Source: Oscillospiraceae bacterium | GTDB taxonomy: Bacteria > Bacillota > Clostridia > Oscillospirales > Ruminococcaceae | Direction of reading: 5' to 3' | Assembly: GCA_015067175.1 (NCBI GenBank) | Contig: SVMX01000001.1 | Span: forward strand, 62,001 to 126,000 | Length of the DNA: 64,000 nt | Shown here: one piece after another, positions 8,104 through 17,467 of the stretch | How positions within the stretch are numbered: position 1 is the first letter of the stretch | Layout of the letters: every line of letters begins with the position of its first letter | Program-made: the position numbers and the translations under genes | Notes under the pieces: model-generated | The model's input: the letters and a program-made list of their open reading frames with translations, nothing else | What the model was told of the DNA's origin: nothing | The model's database searches: none

Positions 8104-8576
8104 TATTCCTCCTCGTCGAGCAGAGAGCATAGCTCGGCGGCACACTCTGATATCTCTGTATTAGTATTCTTCGACAAAGCTTTGAAATACTCAATGTCGC
8201 AAATCAGCTTTCCACGAATCGCATCACTTAGCTTGTCGTCAGACACATTTTCAGCTGCACACTCGGCAAAGCCTGCTAAAATATCCAGAAGCTCACAGCA
8301 TATCCGCTCATTTTCAATAGTTCTTAGACAGTGCATTATAATGTCGTATGAGGGCAGTGCCGCCGACATTATATGTCTGCTTTTGCTATGAAAGCTGTTC
8401 CAAAGCTCCTCAGCGGCAGTGACCGCATTCTGTGTATCCTCAGAAAAAAGCGCTCTTAGCGCTTCGGGGACGCAAAAGCTTTGACCATTAGCGCTTGGTG
8501 TACCGTCTGCACGACCGTAAACTGTCGCATGATTCGACCAATCCACACTGTTTATCAGCTTGTCCGCTTCATTCAT
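8103..8576 (-). CDS. Hypothetical protein, predicted all-helical
   Basis: A 157-residue acidic soluble protein, coupled by a one-base overlap to the MGMT-like gene downstream. I do not recognise a family. It looks fully helical, with several 30-40 residue helix-pair units (SYDIIMHCLRTIENERICCEL, EISECAAELCSLLDEEE) that could be HEAT-like. It has no signal peptide, membrane segment or obvious catalytic motif; its six cysteines are scattered. The ribosome site AGGAGG is good. Coupling to MGMT suggests co-expression, not a defined role. Confidence 0.7.
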   Translation of the reverse strand: MNEADKLINSVDWSNHATVYGRADGTPSANGQSFCVPEALRALFSEDTQNAVTAAEELWNSFHSKSRHIMSAALPSYDIIMHCLRTIENERICCELLDILAGFAECAAENVSDDKLSDAIRGKLICDIEYFKALSKNTNTEISECAAELCSLLDEEE

Positions 8577-8596
8577 AAAACCCTCCTATACGCAAA

Positions 8597-8621
8597 ACGG
8601 CAGACAAAAAATGCCTGCCGT
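8597..8621 (-). terminator. Terminator after clpX
   Basis: Stem ACGGCAG / CTGCCGT with a short T-containing tail on the minus strand (TTTTGCG), placed just after the clpX stop. A moderate terminator. Confidence 0.6.
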
Positions 8622-8626
8622 CAATA

Positions 8627-9919
8627 TTAAGCCTTTTCAGTCTTTTTCTGCTTAGCTTTTTTGCCGCGCTCGATAACAGGCTCGCCTGTACCGTTCACGC
8701 AATCCGCTGTTACGGTGATCTTTGTGATAGACTCATCGCTCGGAGCGGTAAACATGATATCACGCAGAGTAGCTTCAACGATGGAGCGAAGTCCTCTTGC
8801 ACCTGTTTTGCGCTCGATAGACTTTTTCGCAATAGCACGCTTTGCATCGGCGTCAAATTCAAGCTCGATATCGTCAGCCTTGAACAGATACTTATACTGC
8901 TTGATAAGCGCGTTCTTAGGCTCGTCAAGGATACGCACAAGGGCCTCCTCGTCAAGATCGTCAAGCACAGTAACAACGGGCAGACGTCCGATAAGCTCGG
9001 GGATTATACCGAACTTTACGAGATCCTCCTGACTTACCTTGTGAAGCATTGCGGAGCTTTCCTTATCCTTTTTGGAGTTGACCTCAGCGCCGAAGCCCAT
9101 TGCAGAGGAGGATACTCTCGAAGCTATCATCTTTTCAAGTCCCTCGAATGCACCGCCGCAGATAAACAGGATATTCTTGGTGTCAATCTGCAAAAATTCC
9201 TGATGGGGGTGCTTTCTGCCGCCTTGAGGAGGCACGTTTGACACTGTACCCTCCACGATCTTAAGCAGTGCCTGCTGAACACCCTCGCCGCTTACATCGC
9301 GTGTGATAGATGTGTTTTCGCTGCGGCGGGAGATCTTGTCGATCTCGTCGATGTAGATTATTCCGCGCTCTGCAGCCTCAATATCATAATCAGCCGCCTG
9401 AATAAGACGAAGAAGCACGTTCTCAACGTCCTCACCGACATAGCCCGCCTGTGTGAGCGTGGTAGCGTCAGCAATGGCAAAAGGCACATTCAGCAGCTTT
9501 GCAAGCGTCTGAGCGAGCATAGTCTTTCCGACACCCGTAGGACCAAGCAGCAGAACGTTACTCTTCTGAAGCTCTACCTCGTCATCATCAAGACCTGCGT
9601 CATTCATGATAGTACGCTTGTAGTGATTGTAAACAGATACACTGAGTATCTTCTTGGCTTCCTCCTGACCGACGATATACTCGTCAAGGTAAGCCTTTAT
9701 CTCCTGCGGACGCATGAGAGTTTCTGCAATATCGTCGCGCTCCAGATCATCTTTTTCGGGAACGGGCTTTACGCGCTTGCCTTTGATATCGCCGCTTTCG
9801 ATAAGCATATTATAGCTTGCGAGAATACACTCGTTGCAGATAATCGCAGACTCGTTTCCTCCGTAGAGGATACGTCTTACTTGATTTTCGTTTTTGCCGC
9901 AAAAGGAGCAAAACATCAT
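8627..9919 (-). CDS. clpX: ATP-dependent Clp protease ATP-binding subunit ClpX
   Basis: A 430-residue AAA+ unfoldase that feeds substrates to ClpP. The N-terminal zinc-binding domain is [10 protein letters not shown]...CNEC (residues 4-32). The ATPase carries Walker A GPTGVGKT near residue 131, Walker [10 protein letters not shown], sensor 2 in the ARGLRS segment, and the IGRLP region near the C-terminal lid. It ends in a lysine-rich tail ([11 protein letters not shown]). The first of two adjacent ATGs (9919) is best spaced from AGGAGG. It is the last gene of tig-clpP-clpX, a common Firmicutes order. Confidence 0.97.
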   Translation of the reverse strand: MMFCSFCGKNENQVRRILYGGNESAIICNECILASYNMLIESGDIKGKRVKPVPEKDDLERDDIAETLMRPQEIKAYLDEYIVGQEEAKKILSVSVYNHYKRTIMNDAGLDDDEVELQKSNVLLLGPTGVGKTMLAQTLAKLLNVPFAIADATTLTQAGYVGEDVENVLLRLIQAADYDIEAAERGIIYIDEIDKISRRSENTSITRDVSGEGVQQALLKIVEGTVSNVPPQGGRKHPHQEFLQIDTKNILFICGGAFEGLEKMIASRVSSSAMGFGAEVNSKKDKESSAMLHKVSQEDLVKFGIIPELIGRLPVVTVLDDLDEEALVRILDEPKNALIKQYKYLFKADDIELEFDADAKRAIAKKSIERKTGARGLRSIVEATLRDIMFTAPSDESITKITVTADCVNGTGEPVIERGKKAKQKKTEKA

Positions 9920-9937
9920 TTTTTTGTTCCTCCTGTT

Positions 9938-10540
9938 TTACTTGATGTCAGAACGGTTGCTGTAAACCTTGTCGATAAGACCGTATGCAAGAGCTTCCTC
10001 TGCGGTCATGAAGTTGTCGCGCTCTGTGTCACGGCAGATGGTATCATAGTCCTTGCCTGTGTTCTCGCAAAGGATACGGTTAAGGCGCTCCTTGGTACGC
10101 AGTAAAGAATTAGCGCGTATCTGGATATCGGTAACCTGACCTGAAAGTCCGCCGCCTGCAATAAGAGGCTGATGTATCATGATCTCACTGTTGGGAAGCG
10201 CAATTCTCTTGCCCTTAGCACCTGCGGAAAGCAGGAAAGCTCCCATGGAAGCAGCCATACCCATACAGATTGTGGAAACATCGCACTTGATATACTGCAT
10301 AGTATCGTAGATAGCAAGACCGTCATGAACGGAGCCGCCTGGGCTGTTTATATAAAGATAGATATCCTTATCGGGGTCCTGACCCTCCAGATACAGAAGC
10401 TGCGCCATAACTACGCTTGCAGTTGCATGGTTGACCTCGTCGTGGAGAAGAATGATCCTGTCATTGAGAAGTCGTGAAAAGATGTCATAGGAGCGCTCGC
10501 CGTGGCTACTCTGCTCTACAACGTAAGGAATATATGCCAT
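9938..10540 (-). CDS. clpP: ATP-dependent Clp protease proteolytic subunit
   Basis: A 200-residue serine protease that forms the ClpP tetradecamer. The triad is visible: Ser in [11 protein letters not shown] near residue 99, His in MIHQPL near residue 124 and Asp in [10 protein letters not shown] near residue 173. The oxyanion loop is NSPGGSV. The start [10 protein letters not shown] at 10540 gives the usual short N-terminal loop and has AAAGGA upstream; a longer in-frame reading from 10564 adds eight unlikely residues. It lies between tig and clpX. Confidence 0.96.
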   Translation of the reverse strand: MAYIPYVVEQSSHGERSYDIFSRLLNDRIILLHDEVNHATASVVMAQLLYLEGQDPDKDIYLYINSPGGSVHDGLAIYDTMQYIKCDVSTICMGMAASMGAFLLSAGAKGKRIALPNSEIMIHQPLIAGGGLSGQVTDIQIRANSLLRTKERLNRILCENTGKDYDTICRDTERDNFMTAEEALAYGLIDKVYSNRSDIK

Positions 10541-10605
10541 AGTACCGTCCTTTCTCCCCGCCATAGCGGAAGCTGTCGGAATCTGCCGACCGTGGTTTAA
10601 ACCGA

Positions 10606-10633
10606 AAAGCCGCGCACTTTGTACGCGGTCTTT
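10606..10633 (-). terminator. Possible attenuator between tig and clpP
   Basis: Stem CCGCG / CGCGG flanked by AAAG / CTTT, followed on the minus strand by TTTTCGG. It would partly separate tig from clpPX; the U tract is short, so read-through is likely. Confidence 0.5.
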
Positions 10634-10645
10634 CGTAAGCTGTGA

Positions 10646-11929
10646 TTATTCGGTTATCTCTTCGATCTTAGCATTGCTGCGAACGAGCTCGAGAGCCTTT
10701 TCGATCTTGAGGTCGCCTGTGATAGCGTCCTTGTCAAGAACGGACTTAACCTTGTCAATATCCATCTTGTACTGCTCTGCAAGATCAGCGTAGCCCTTCT
10801 CGATATCCTCATCGGTGATAACGATATTCTCGTCAACAGCGATCTGGTCAAGAGCGAGGCGGAGATCTACCTGCTTCTTAGCAATATCCTTGAAGCTTGC
10901 TCTGAACTGCTCCATTGTAAGACCTGTATACTTGAGGTAATCCTCAACTCTGATTCTGTTGGAAGCGCTCCACTCACGTGCAATCTCATTGATGCGGCGC
11001 TCGTACATAACCTCGGGAACCTCTGCCTCAAACTTTGTCAGAAGTGCGTCAACGAGGTCATTGTCGAGCTGCTGCTCAGCGCGCTCCTCAGCTGCCTTTT
11101 CAAGAGTTGTCTTGAGGTCAGCCTTGAACTCGTCAACAGTGTCGAACTCGCTGATGTCCTTAACGAACTCCTCATCAAACTCGGGCATATCCTTAGCCTT
11201 GATCTCGTGCAGCTTGCACTTGAATACTACAGCCTTGCCCTTGAGGTTCTCAGCCTGATAGTTCTCGGGGAAAGTAACGTTTACGTCAAACTCGTCGCCA
11301 ATGTTCTTGCCAACAACCTGCTCCTCAAAGCCGGGGATAAAGGTGTTGCTGCCAAGCTCCAGAGGGAACTTCTCGCCCTTGCCGCCCTCGAAAGCCTCGC
11401 CGTCGAGATAGCCGTCAAAGTCGATAACTGCTGTATCGCCAAGAACAGTAGCTCTGTCCTCAACAGTAACGATTCTTGCATTTCTGCCTCTGAGCTTGTC
11501 GATCTCAGCGTTTAATACCTCGTCAGTGATAGTCTTGACAGTTTTCTTAACTTCTAATCCCTTGAAATCATTGATCTTTACTTCGGGCTTAACAATGATG
11601 TTAGCTGTGAACTTAACACCGGTCTCCTTGTTTACATCAACGACCTCTGTGTCGGCAACGTCAACGACCTCAAGACCTGTCTTATCAACAACAGCAACGA
11701 TGTTGTTATTGTACAGGGAGTTTACAGCCTCCTCGTAGAATACGCCTTCGCCGTACTGAGCCTCGATCATCTTGCGGGTAGCCTTACCCTTACGGAAACC
11801 GGGAATGGTGATATTTTTCTTTTTCTTGTTGTAAGCTGTGTTTACAGCTGCCTCAAACTCCTCGGCGCTGAATGTAAACTCAATTGCATAAGTATTTGCT
11901 GCTGTTTTGTTCTGGGAAATGATCTCCAT
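10646..11929 (-). CDS. tig: Trigger factor (ribosome-associated peptidyl-prolyl isomerase chaperone)
   Basis: A 427-residue chaperone that binds nascent chains at ribosomal protein L23. The N-terminal ribosome-binding domain has the signature IPGFRKGKA near residue 43. The FKBP-type isomerase domain follows (GDTAVIDFDGYLDGEAFEGG, then FIPGFEEQVVG), and the helical C-terminal substrate arms end the protein. The start MEIISQNK at 11929 has AGGAAGGA upstream and matches the family; the in-frame 11959 start adds a hydrophilic leader. It heads the tig-clpP-clpX unit. Confidence 0.96.
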   Translation of the reverse strand: MEIISQNKTAANTYAIEFTFSAEEFEAAVNTAYNKKKKNITIPGFRKGKATRKMIEAQYGEGVFYEEAVNSLYNNNIVAVVDKTGLEVVDVADTEVVDVNKETGVKFTANIIVKPEVKINDFKGLEVKKTVKTITDEVLNAEIDKLRGRNARIVTVEDRATVLGDTAVIDFDGYLDGEAFEGGKGEKFPLELGSNTFIPGFEEQVVGKNIGDEFDVNVTFPENYQAENLKGKAVVFKCKLHEIKAKDMPEFDEEFVKDISEFDTVDEFKADLKTTLEKAAEERAEQQLDNDLVDALLTKFEAEVPEVMYERRINEIAREWSASNRIRVEDYLKYTGLTMEQFRASFKDIAKKQVDLRLALDQIAVDENIVITDEDIEKGYADLAEQYKMDIDKVKSVLDKDAITGDLKIEKALELVRSNAKIEEITE

Positions 11930-11996
11930 TTGTTTGATTCCTTCCTGTCCGTCGGACATTGATATTTTTAAAATTTCGGAGCATCTGACGACATTC

Positions 11997-12683
11997 CTAA
12001 TTAATTTTTACCGGTGTAAAATCTACGCTGTCGGCTGAAACAAGGCGATATTCAATGCCATTATTGACGCCGTTCAACGCACCCTTTATGCTGCCGCCGT
12101 GCAAATGCGCATAATAACAGCGCTTTATGCCATACCTTTGCAGCACATCGGTCAGATACACATTTTCCTCCGCGCGGTAAATAGGCGGATAATGGATAAA
12201 AGCTATCGGCTCACCGCCGAGCTTCATAGCCTCCTTGACGGAAGCCTCCAGCCGCCCTGCCTCACGGTTGAGCACTTTCATATCGGGCTGCTCGCCGTTC
12301 TCTCTTATCCAGCCTCGGGTACCACATATCGCGACGCCTTCCACCATAAAAGCATTGTTGAACAGAAACTGCACCGAAGTGAAGCCGTTTGACTGAATAT
12401 AATTATTCAGCTTGTTCATGGTACTCCACCAAAGGTCGTGATTACCCTTGATAAGTATCTTTTTGCCTTTGAGCCGTGAATGGATAAACTCCATATCCTT
12501 ATAAACATCTTCAAGACGCAACGCCCACGAATGGTCGCCGAGCAGAACCACAGTATCCTCGTCGGTAACCACAGAGTTCCAGTTAGCTTCAAGGCGCTCG
12601 AGGTGATTGCTCCAACCCGAGAAAATGTCCATCGGCTTGTCACAGCCTAAGGAGAGATGAAGGTCGCCAATTGTGTAAAGCAC
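11997..12683 (-). CDS. Calcineurin-like metallophosphoesterase
   Basis: A 228-residue dimetal phosphoesterase. The motif series is complete: GDLH (residues 6-9), GDHSW (49-53, with aspartate and histidine in the usual GDxxD slot), KGNHDLWW (around 78-85), an isolated H in FIHYPP and HLHGG near the C-terminus. Substrate cannot be predicted; the family covers nucleotides, phosphoproteins and lipids. The start is a GTG within ATGTG, six bases after GGGAGG; the ATG one base upstream is in another frame. It lies between thrC and tig and may be part of a long minus-strand transcript. Confidence 0.9.
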   Translation of the reverse strand: MLYTIGDLHLSLGCDKPMDIFSGWSNHLERLEANWNSVVTDEDTVVLLGDHSWALRLEDVYKDMEFIHSRLKGKKILIKGNHDLWWSTMNKLNNYIQSNGFTSVQFLFNNAFMVEGVAICGTRGWIRENGEQPDMKVLNREAGRLEASVKEAMKLGGEPIAFIHYPPIYRAEENVYLTDVLQRYGIKRCYYAHLHGGSIKGALNGVNNGIEYRLVSADSVDFTPVKIN

Positions 12684-12704
12684 ATTGAGCCTCCCTCTGA
12701 TTTT

Positions 12705-14198
12705 TTAAGCTTTAAGGAAGTCAGCAACCACCTCAGGCATCTCCTGCTTTTCAACAGAACCTGTGAAGCGGATCTCCTTATCCTTTGTAGCAGCGAGCGG
12801 TGTGGGCATCTTGGTATTGGTAGCCTTTTCAAGACGGTCGATGATCTCGAACTCGTCATCGGTGTCGATTACACCGCCGACAGCCTCGTATACAGCGCCG
12901 CTGAACTTGTAGGGGTTAGCGGTAGACGCGATAACTGTCTTGGTATCGTCGCCCGTAGCCTTGCGGTAATCCTCGTATACCTTAACAGCAACGGCTGTGT
13001 GAGTATCCAGCAGATAGCTGTACTTTTCAAAGGTGTCTTTAATAGTTGCCTTTGTAGCATCGTCATCACAGCAGCCTGCGTAGAACAGCTCGGATATCTT
13101 CGCCTTAACGTCAGCGGATATCTCATATCTGCCGTCAGTCTTGAGCTTGCCGAACCACTCGTTGATAACTGCGTCATTATCGCCAGAAAGGTGATAAAGC
13201 AGACGCTCGAGGTTAGAGGAAATCAGAATATCCATAGAGGGAGAAACGGTAGTGTAGAACTTTCTGTTTCTGTCATAGATACCTGTGTTTATGAAATCGG
13301 TCAGAACATTGTTGCTGTTGGAAGCACAGATCAGCTTGTTCACGGGAATACCCATGAGCTTTGCGTAATATGCCGCAAGAATGTTGCCGAAGTTTCCTGT
13401 GGGAACAACTATGTTTATCTTCTCGCCAAACTCGATCTCCTTGTTCTTAACAAGTTCAACATAGGTCGAAACATAGTAAACGATCTGAGGAGCAAGTCTG
13501 CCCCAGTTGATGGAGTTTGCGCTGGAAAGCAGGATATTGCTCTTTGCAAGTCTGTCAGCGAAATCGTTATCGGTAAAGATAGCCTTAACGCCATTCTGAC
13601 AGTCATCAAAGTTGCCCTTTACTGCGCAGACATGAACGTTCTTGCCCTCCTGAGTGGTCATCTGACGCTTCTGCATACGGCTTACGCCGTCCTCGGGATA
13701 GAAAACAGTTATGCTTGTGCCGTCAACGTCCTTGAAGCCCTCAAGTGCAGCCTTGCCTGTATCGCCAGATGTAGCAACAAGAATAGCGATCTGCTTGCCG
13801 TCTACTGTCTTCTTAGCAGATGTAGTCAGCAGATAAGGCAGGATCTGAAGAGCCATATCCTTGAACGCGCAGGTCGGACCATGCCAAAGCTCAAGCACAT
13901 ATGTACCTGTCAGCAGATGGGATATCTCTGCAATATTATTTGTGTCGAAATTCTTATCGTTATAAGCGGAATCCACGCAGTGACGAACTTCCTCTGGCGT
14001 GAAATCGGTAAGAAGTCTGCTGAAAATGTCATAAGCTCTGTCAGCGTAGCTCTTATCGCACATAGCGAGTATCTCGTCCTTAGTGAACTGAGGAATGCTC
14101 TCGGGTACAAACAGACCGCCCTCATCGGAAAGTCCCTTTGTGATAGCGTGAGCGCTCGTCACCTTTAAAGCCGAATTTCTCGTGCTTCTGTAATTCAT
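12705..14198 (-). CDS. thrC: Threonine synthase
   Basis: A 497-residue PLP enzyme converting O-phosphohomoserine to threonine. The length and the N-terminus MNYRSTRNSALKVTSAHAI with LSDEGGLFVPE fit the longer (class II, bacterial/fungal) form. The PLP lysine is in TCAFKDMALQ near residue 114, and the phosphate-binding loop is SGDTGKAAL near residue 145. The ATG follows AAAGGACGACTAAT. No other threonine gene is in the window. Confidence 0.95.
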   Translation of the reverse strand: MNYRSTRNSALKVTSAHAITKGLSDEGGLFVPESIPQFTKDEILAMCDKSYADRAYDIFSRLLTDFTPEEVRHCVDSAYNDKNFDTNNIAEISHLLTGTYVLELWHGPTCAFKDMALQILPYLLTTSAKKTVDGKQIAILVATSGDTGKAALEGFKDVDGTSITVFYPEDGVSRMQKRQMTTQEGKNVHVCAVKGNFDDCQNGVKAIFTDNDFADRLAKSNILLSSANSINWGRLAPQIVYYVSTYVELVKNKEIEFGEKINIVVPTGNFGNILAAYYAKLMGIPVNKLICASNSNNVLTDFINTGIYDRNRKFYTTVSPSMDILISSNLERLLYHLSGDNDAVINEWFGKLKTDGRYEISADVKAKISELFYAGCCDDDATKATIKDTFEKYSYLLDTHTAVAVKVYEDYRKATGDDTKTVIASTANPYKFSGAVYEAVGGVIDTDDEFEIIDRLEKATNTKMPTPLAATKDKEIRFTGSVEKQEMPEVVADFLKA

Positions 14199-14228
14199 AT
14201 TAGTCGTCCTTTCATAAAGACTTGCGTC

Positions 14229-14627
14229 TTAATATATAGTATAAATTCCGTCAGTCGTAAATGCGTCCTCGTAGATATCGAGCCGCAAAAGAGTGGGAGC
14301 ATCTCCTCCCGTGACGGTAACCTCTGCAATATCGTACCTCGGCTGAAGCCGAACTCCGTCACCGCAGAAAACGTTGCAAAGATAGAAATCGGCGGTCTGT
14401 ACGATGCGCCTGCGCTTTGTCTGCGTCACTGCTTCAAGGCCCGACACCATGCTTCCGCGCTTTCTTGTTTTTACCTCGGTAAAAACAAGAAACCTGTCGA
14501 TCCGCGAGATTATGTCAATCTCACCGTAAGCCTTGCGGAAATTCCGCTCGATTATCTTGTGTCCGCGCTTAATAAGCTCAGCACACACAAGCTCTTCTCC
14601 GAAGTCACCTTTAGCTTTTTTGTCCAT
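14229..14627 (-). CDS. yraN: UPF0102 (YraN) family endonuclease-like protein
   Basis: A 132-residue protein with a restriction-endonuclease-like fold: KGDFGEELVCAELIKRGHKII, then the catalytic-looking GEIDII and FVEVK-type FTEVKTR (D-ExK). YraN proteins are widespread and of unclear function, usually thought to act on branched DNA. The start MDKKAKG at 14627 overlaps the rnhB stop by 17 bases and has only a weak ribosome site, so it is probably translated by coupling. The rnhB-yraN order is common in bacteria. Confidence 0.9.
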   Translation of the reverse strand: MDKKAKGDFGEELVCAELIKRGHKIIERNFRKAYGEIDIISRIDRFLVFTEVKTRKRGSMVSGLEAVTQTKRRRIVQTADFYLCNVFCGDGVRLQPRYDIAEVTVTGGDAPTLLRLDIYEDAFTTDGIYTIY

Positions 14628-15279
14628 CTTTGTCAGCAAAATATTTTTTGAAAAATGAAGGTCTGTGAACCGGACACAAGCCATACTCGTCAACTGCGGC
14701 ATAGTGCGCCTTTGTTCCGTAGCCCTTATGCTTTTCGAAGCCGTACTGAGGGTACTGCTTCGCGAGTTCGTCCATGTAACGGTCACGCGCGACCTTTGCA
14801 AGAATAGAGGCAGCGGCAATACTTGCTGATGTAGCGTCACCCTTGACGACGGTTTTAACATTTCCGTCTATGGGCGGAAGTCTGTTGCCGTCAACAAGGA
14901 TAATATCGGCTTTTTTCTGAAGTCCCTCATACGCGCGCTTCATGGCTAACATGGCGGCGTTCAGGATATTCATTTCCTCTATCTCTGCGATAGTTGCGAC
15001 CGCTATACAGTAAGCGGCGGCTTTCTCGCGTATCTCATCGAAAAGCTGCTCGCGCTTCTTCTCGGTGAGCTTTTTGCTATCATTAATGCCGTCGATAACA
15101 ACACCCTCGTCAAAAATGACCGCAGCAGCATAAACATCGCCTGCAAGCGGACCTCTGCCTGCTTCATCAATTCCGCAGACAATACCACACTGTGTCCGCA
15201 GCTCACTGTCGTAGCCGAAAAGCGATGGCTTTTCGATATCCTCCAACGTTAGCTGCTCGACAAAAGGCTGTTTATTCAA
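14611..15279 (-). CDS. rnhB: Ribonuclease HII
   Basis: A 222-residue nuclease that cleaves RNA in RNA-DNA hybrids and at single ribonucleotides. The active-site block is GIDEAGRGPLAG near residues 32-43, followed by the DSKKLTEKKRE motif, VDGN and the ASILAKVARDRYM helix. There is no suitable ATG before the catalytic core. The chosen start is TTG at 15279, which overlaps the ylqF stop by eight bases; a later TTG (TLEDIEK) is possible. The exact N-terminus is therefore uncertain. Confidence 0.92.
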   Translation of the reverse strand: MNKQPFVEQLTLEDIEKPSLFGYDSELRTQCGIVCGIDEAGRGPLAGDVYAAAVIFDEGVVIDGINDSKKLTEKKREQLFDEIREKAAAYCIAVATIAEIEEMNILNAAMLAMKRAYEGLQKKADIILVDGNRLPPIDGNVKTVVKGDATSASIAAASILAKVARDRYMDELAKQYPQYGFEKHKGYGTKAHYAAVDEYGLCPVHRPSFFKKYFADKDGQKS

Positions 15280-16108
15280 GCGTGATCTTGCCAATCTTGC
15301 CACCTCTGTATTCGTCAAGAAGTGTTGCCGCAGCGCGCTCTGTGTCAGGCTCACCGCCCGAAACGAGCATACCGCGTGCCTTTGCGATCTCAGTAAGGAC
15401 ATTGCCCTCACCCGCTATTTTGTAGCGCGCCTTGATTAGCTCGGGGTATTGCTCCAAAAGGAACTCACCCAAAGCGGCGGCAAGTGCCTCAACGTCCATT
15501 ACATCGTCTTTTATAGCGCCCGTAAAAGCAAGCCTTTGAGCGGCGATCTGATCGTCGAACTTCGGCCAAAGTATTCCGGGCATATCAAGAAGCTCCACGT
15601 CCTTGTCGATGGAAACCCACTGCTTACCGCGGGTAACACCGGGACGGTCGCCTACCTTTGTTTTCTTTGTTTTTGCCATTCTGTTTATGAATGAGCTTTT
15701 TCCCACATTGGGAATACCGACTACCATGAGCCTGAGCGCTTTGCCTATCATTCCGCGCTGCTTGCGGCGCTCGAGAAGATCTTTCAGAAGCACCTTAACA
15801 GCGGGTAAGAACTTGTTTATTCCCTTACCGCTTCGGCAATCGCAGGTCAAAACGATAATGCCCATGCTCTCATAGTGCCGCTTCCAACGTGCTGTTGCGG
15901 CTTCATCGGCGTAATCGCATTTGTTCATTATCATAATGCGCGGCTTATCCTTGACAAGCTCGTCAAGAATGGGGTTGCGGCTTGACTCGGGAATACGCGC
16001 GTCTGTTATCTCAACAACTGCGTCAACCATTTTCAGATCTGCCTCAATAAGACGGCGGGTCTTAGTCATGTGACCGGGAAACCACTGGATATTGCCTACA
16101 TCGCTCAT
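15272..16108 (-). CDS. ylqF: Ribosome biogenesis GTPase YlqF/RbgA
   Basis: A 278-residue circularly permuted GTPase needed for late assembly of the 50S subunit. The motif order is permuted: G4 NKCD near residue 60, G1 GIPNVGKSS near residue 128 and G3 DMPG near residue 175, with a helical C-terminal RNA-binding domain. It begins WFPGHMTKTRR, typical of the family. It overlaps lepB by four bases (ATGA) and lies downstream of rplS, a conserved neighbourhood (rplS-lepB-ylqF-rnhB) in Firmicutes. Confidence 0.96.
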   Translation of the reverse strand: MSDVGNIQWFPGHMTKTRRLIEADLKMVDAVVEITDARIPESSRNPILDELVKDKPRIMIMNKCDYADEAATARWKRHYESMGIIVLTCDCRSGKGINKFLPAVKVLLKDLLERRKQRGMIGKALRLMVVGIPNVGKSSFINRMAKTKKTKVGDRPGVTRGKQWVSIDKDVELLDMPGILWPKFDDQIAAQRLAFTGAIKDDVMDVEALAAALGEFLLEQYPELIKARYKIAGEGNVLTEIAKARGMLVSGGEPDTERAAATLLDEYRGGKIGKITLE

Positions 16109-16809
16109 AATAAACCTATACTGTCAAAGGGCATGAAGCGGAACACCGCTTTACCCATTATATAATCTGTGTCTACCATGCCCACGCGGTAATCTCGGCT
16201 GTCGGTCGAGTTGTTGCGGTTATCGCCCATCACGAAAATATAACCCTCAGCAACCTCGTACTCCCTGCCGCTTATGCAGCTTTCGGAGCGCAGAGTTTTC
16301 TCGAGGATATAATCTTCATGAAGAAGCTGGAATTCGCTCTCGCCTGCCTTTTTGAGATATACCTCACCCTTATCGAAATCAAACTTCACTGTATCTCCGC
16401 CGACCGCGATAACACGCTTGATTATAGGCTCACCATAGGTGTGGCCTCTGTCGGGGCTAAGCTTATCAGCCTGCAGCACAACGATATCGCCTCTTTGCGG
16501 AGTATAGAAAAGATTGAATGCTATAACGCGATCCTGATCCTGTAGTGTGTTATTCATTGACTTTCCGTCAACGGTGATAGACCTGAACACAAACAGATTC
16601 AGTCCAAGCATTATGAGCACAGCATAAACAAGGCTCGACACCCATTCAAGCGCGTCGGCATAAGGCTTTTTCGGCTTTTCCGCAGAATTGGGGGCGCTGT
16701 CGCTGCCCTGTGTTTCAGACGGAACAGAATCCGCAAGCTCTTCTATGTTTTCTGCTGTTTCAATATCTTTGATCTCTTTTTCGGACATAGTACGTTCACT
16801 TTCTTTCAT
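16105..16809 (-). CDS. lepB: Signal peptidase I
   Basis: A 234-residue membrane protease that removes signal peptides. A long acidic cytoplasmic N-terminus of about 55 residues precedes a single membrane helix (YAVLIMLGLNLFVF). The catalytic serine is in DGKSMNNTL, and the general-base lysine in IIKRVIAVGGD. Box E GDNRNNSTDSRDYRVG is intact. The start is uncertain: ATG at 16809 has GGTGAAG upstream; GTG at 16815 and ATG at 16788 are alternatives. The best ribosome site, GGGGGTG, lies in the 3' arm of a hairpin. Confidence 0.94.
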   Translation of the reverse strand: MKESERTMSEKEIKDIETAENIEELADSVPSETQGSDSAPNSAEKPKKPYADALEWVSSLVYAVLIMLGLNLFVFRSITVDGKSMNNTLQDQDRVIAFNLFYTPQRGDIVVLQADKLSPDRGHTYGEPIIKRVIAVGGDTVKFDFDKGEVYLKKAGESEFQLLHEDYILEKTLRSESCISGREYEVAEGYIFVMGDNRNNSTDSRDYRVGMVDTDYIMGKAVFRFMPFDSIGLL

Positions 16810-16820
16810 ATCCACGCTTC

Positions 16821-16841
16821 ACCCCCGCTGAATGCGGGGGT
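16821..16841 (-). promoter_or_regulatory. Hairpin covering lepB ribosome site
   Basis: A perfect GC-rich stem (ACCCCCGC / GCGGGGGT, 5-base loop) between rplS and lepB. On the minus strand its 3' arm is the GGGGGTGAAG that would act as the lepB ribosome site. There is no U tract after it, so it is not a classical terminator on this strand. It could reduce lepB translation relative to rplS or mark a processing site (inference). Confidence 0.5.
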
Positions 16842-16880
16842 TTATAGCTTGGATTTGGGGAGGTTTATGCCGCTATGGCA

Positions 16881-17222
16881 TTAAACCTTGGACTTAACCT
16901 TTGCAGCCTTACCAACTCTGTCTCTGAGGTAGTACAGCTTAGCTCTGCGAACCTTACCGTGTCTTACGATCTCTACCTTCTCAACAGACGGGCAGTGGAG
17001 AGGGAAAACTCTCTCAACGCCGCAGCCGTGTGCAACACGTCTAACGGTGAATGTCTCGTTGATGCCGCCGTGCTTCTTAGCGATAACAGTACCCTCGAAC
17101 ATCTGGATACGGAACTTATCGCCCTCCTTGATCTTAACGCCTACCTTAACGTAGTCGCCGACCTCAACAACGGGGGCCTCTGCCTTCATGCTGCTCTGCT
17201 CGATGATTTTTAATGCGTCCAT
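16881..17222 (-). CDS. rplS: 50S ribosomal protein L19
   Basis: A 113-residue ribosomal protein at the 30S-50S interface. The sequence is typical: [54 protein letters not shown] and a basic [11 protein letters not shown] end. It has a strong AGGAGG site six bases upstream. It is the first gene after a long leader and its own promoter. Confidence 0.98.
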   Translation of the reverse strand: MDALKIIEQSSMKAEAPVVEVGDYVKVGVKIKEGDKFRIQMFEGTVIAKKHGGINETFTVRRVAHGCGVERVFPLHCPSVEKVEIVRHGKVRRAKLYYLRDRVGKAAKVKSKV

Positions 17223-17400
17223 TTTTTCCTCCTAGACCATTCGGATATTCTTAAGACCGACCTGTTCGAGCGATATACGCCAAGGGCAAAACCTTGATCC
17301 CAGCGGACTATCCGTTATTAATGTTTGGCTTTTCGCCGCGCATTAACTCACATTGTATGCCGATTTTTCACAAATGGGCATAGCAACGGATACTAAATGC
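17223..17400 (-). promoter_or_regulatory. rplS 5' leader, possible L19 autoregulatory RNA
   Basis: About 178 bases separate the transcription start from rplS. The leader can form a CAAGG / CCTTG hairpin near 17279-17295 and other short pairings. Ribosomal protein genes of Firmicutes often have such leaders, and an L19 leader is a known class, but I cannot fold or match it reliably. Confidence 0.35.
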
Positions 17401-17406
17401 CTTATT

Positions 17407-17435
17407 ATTATAACACTTTCGAATAAAAAAATCAA
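17407..17435 (-). promoter_or_regulatory. Promoter of rplS operon
   Basis: Minus-strand TTGATT (17435-17430), a 17-base spacer and TATAAT (17412-17407). Confidence 0.8.
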
Positions 17436-17467
17436 GTGCTTTTTCTTAATATTTCATACAAATTTAC

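Noticed and set aside
12657-14168. A 503-codon open frame antisense to thrC
   Set aside because: It has no ribosome site or family match and mirrors thrC codon bias; long antisense frames are common in this GC range.
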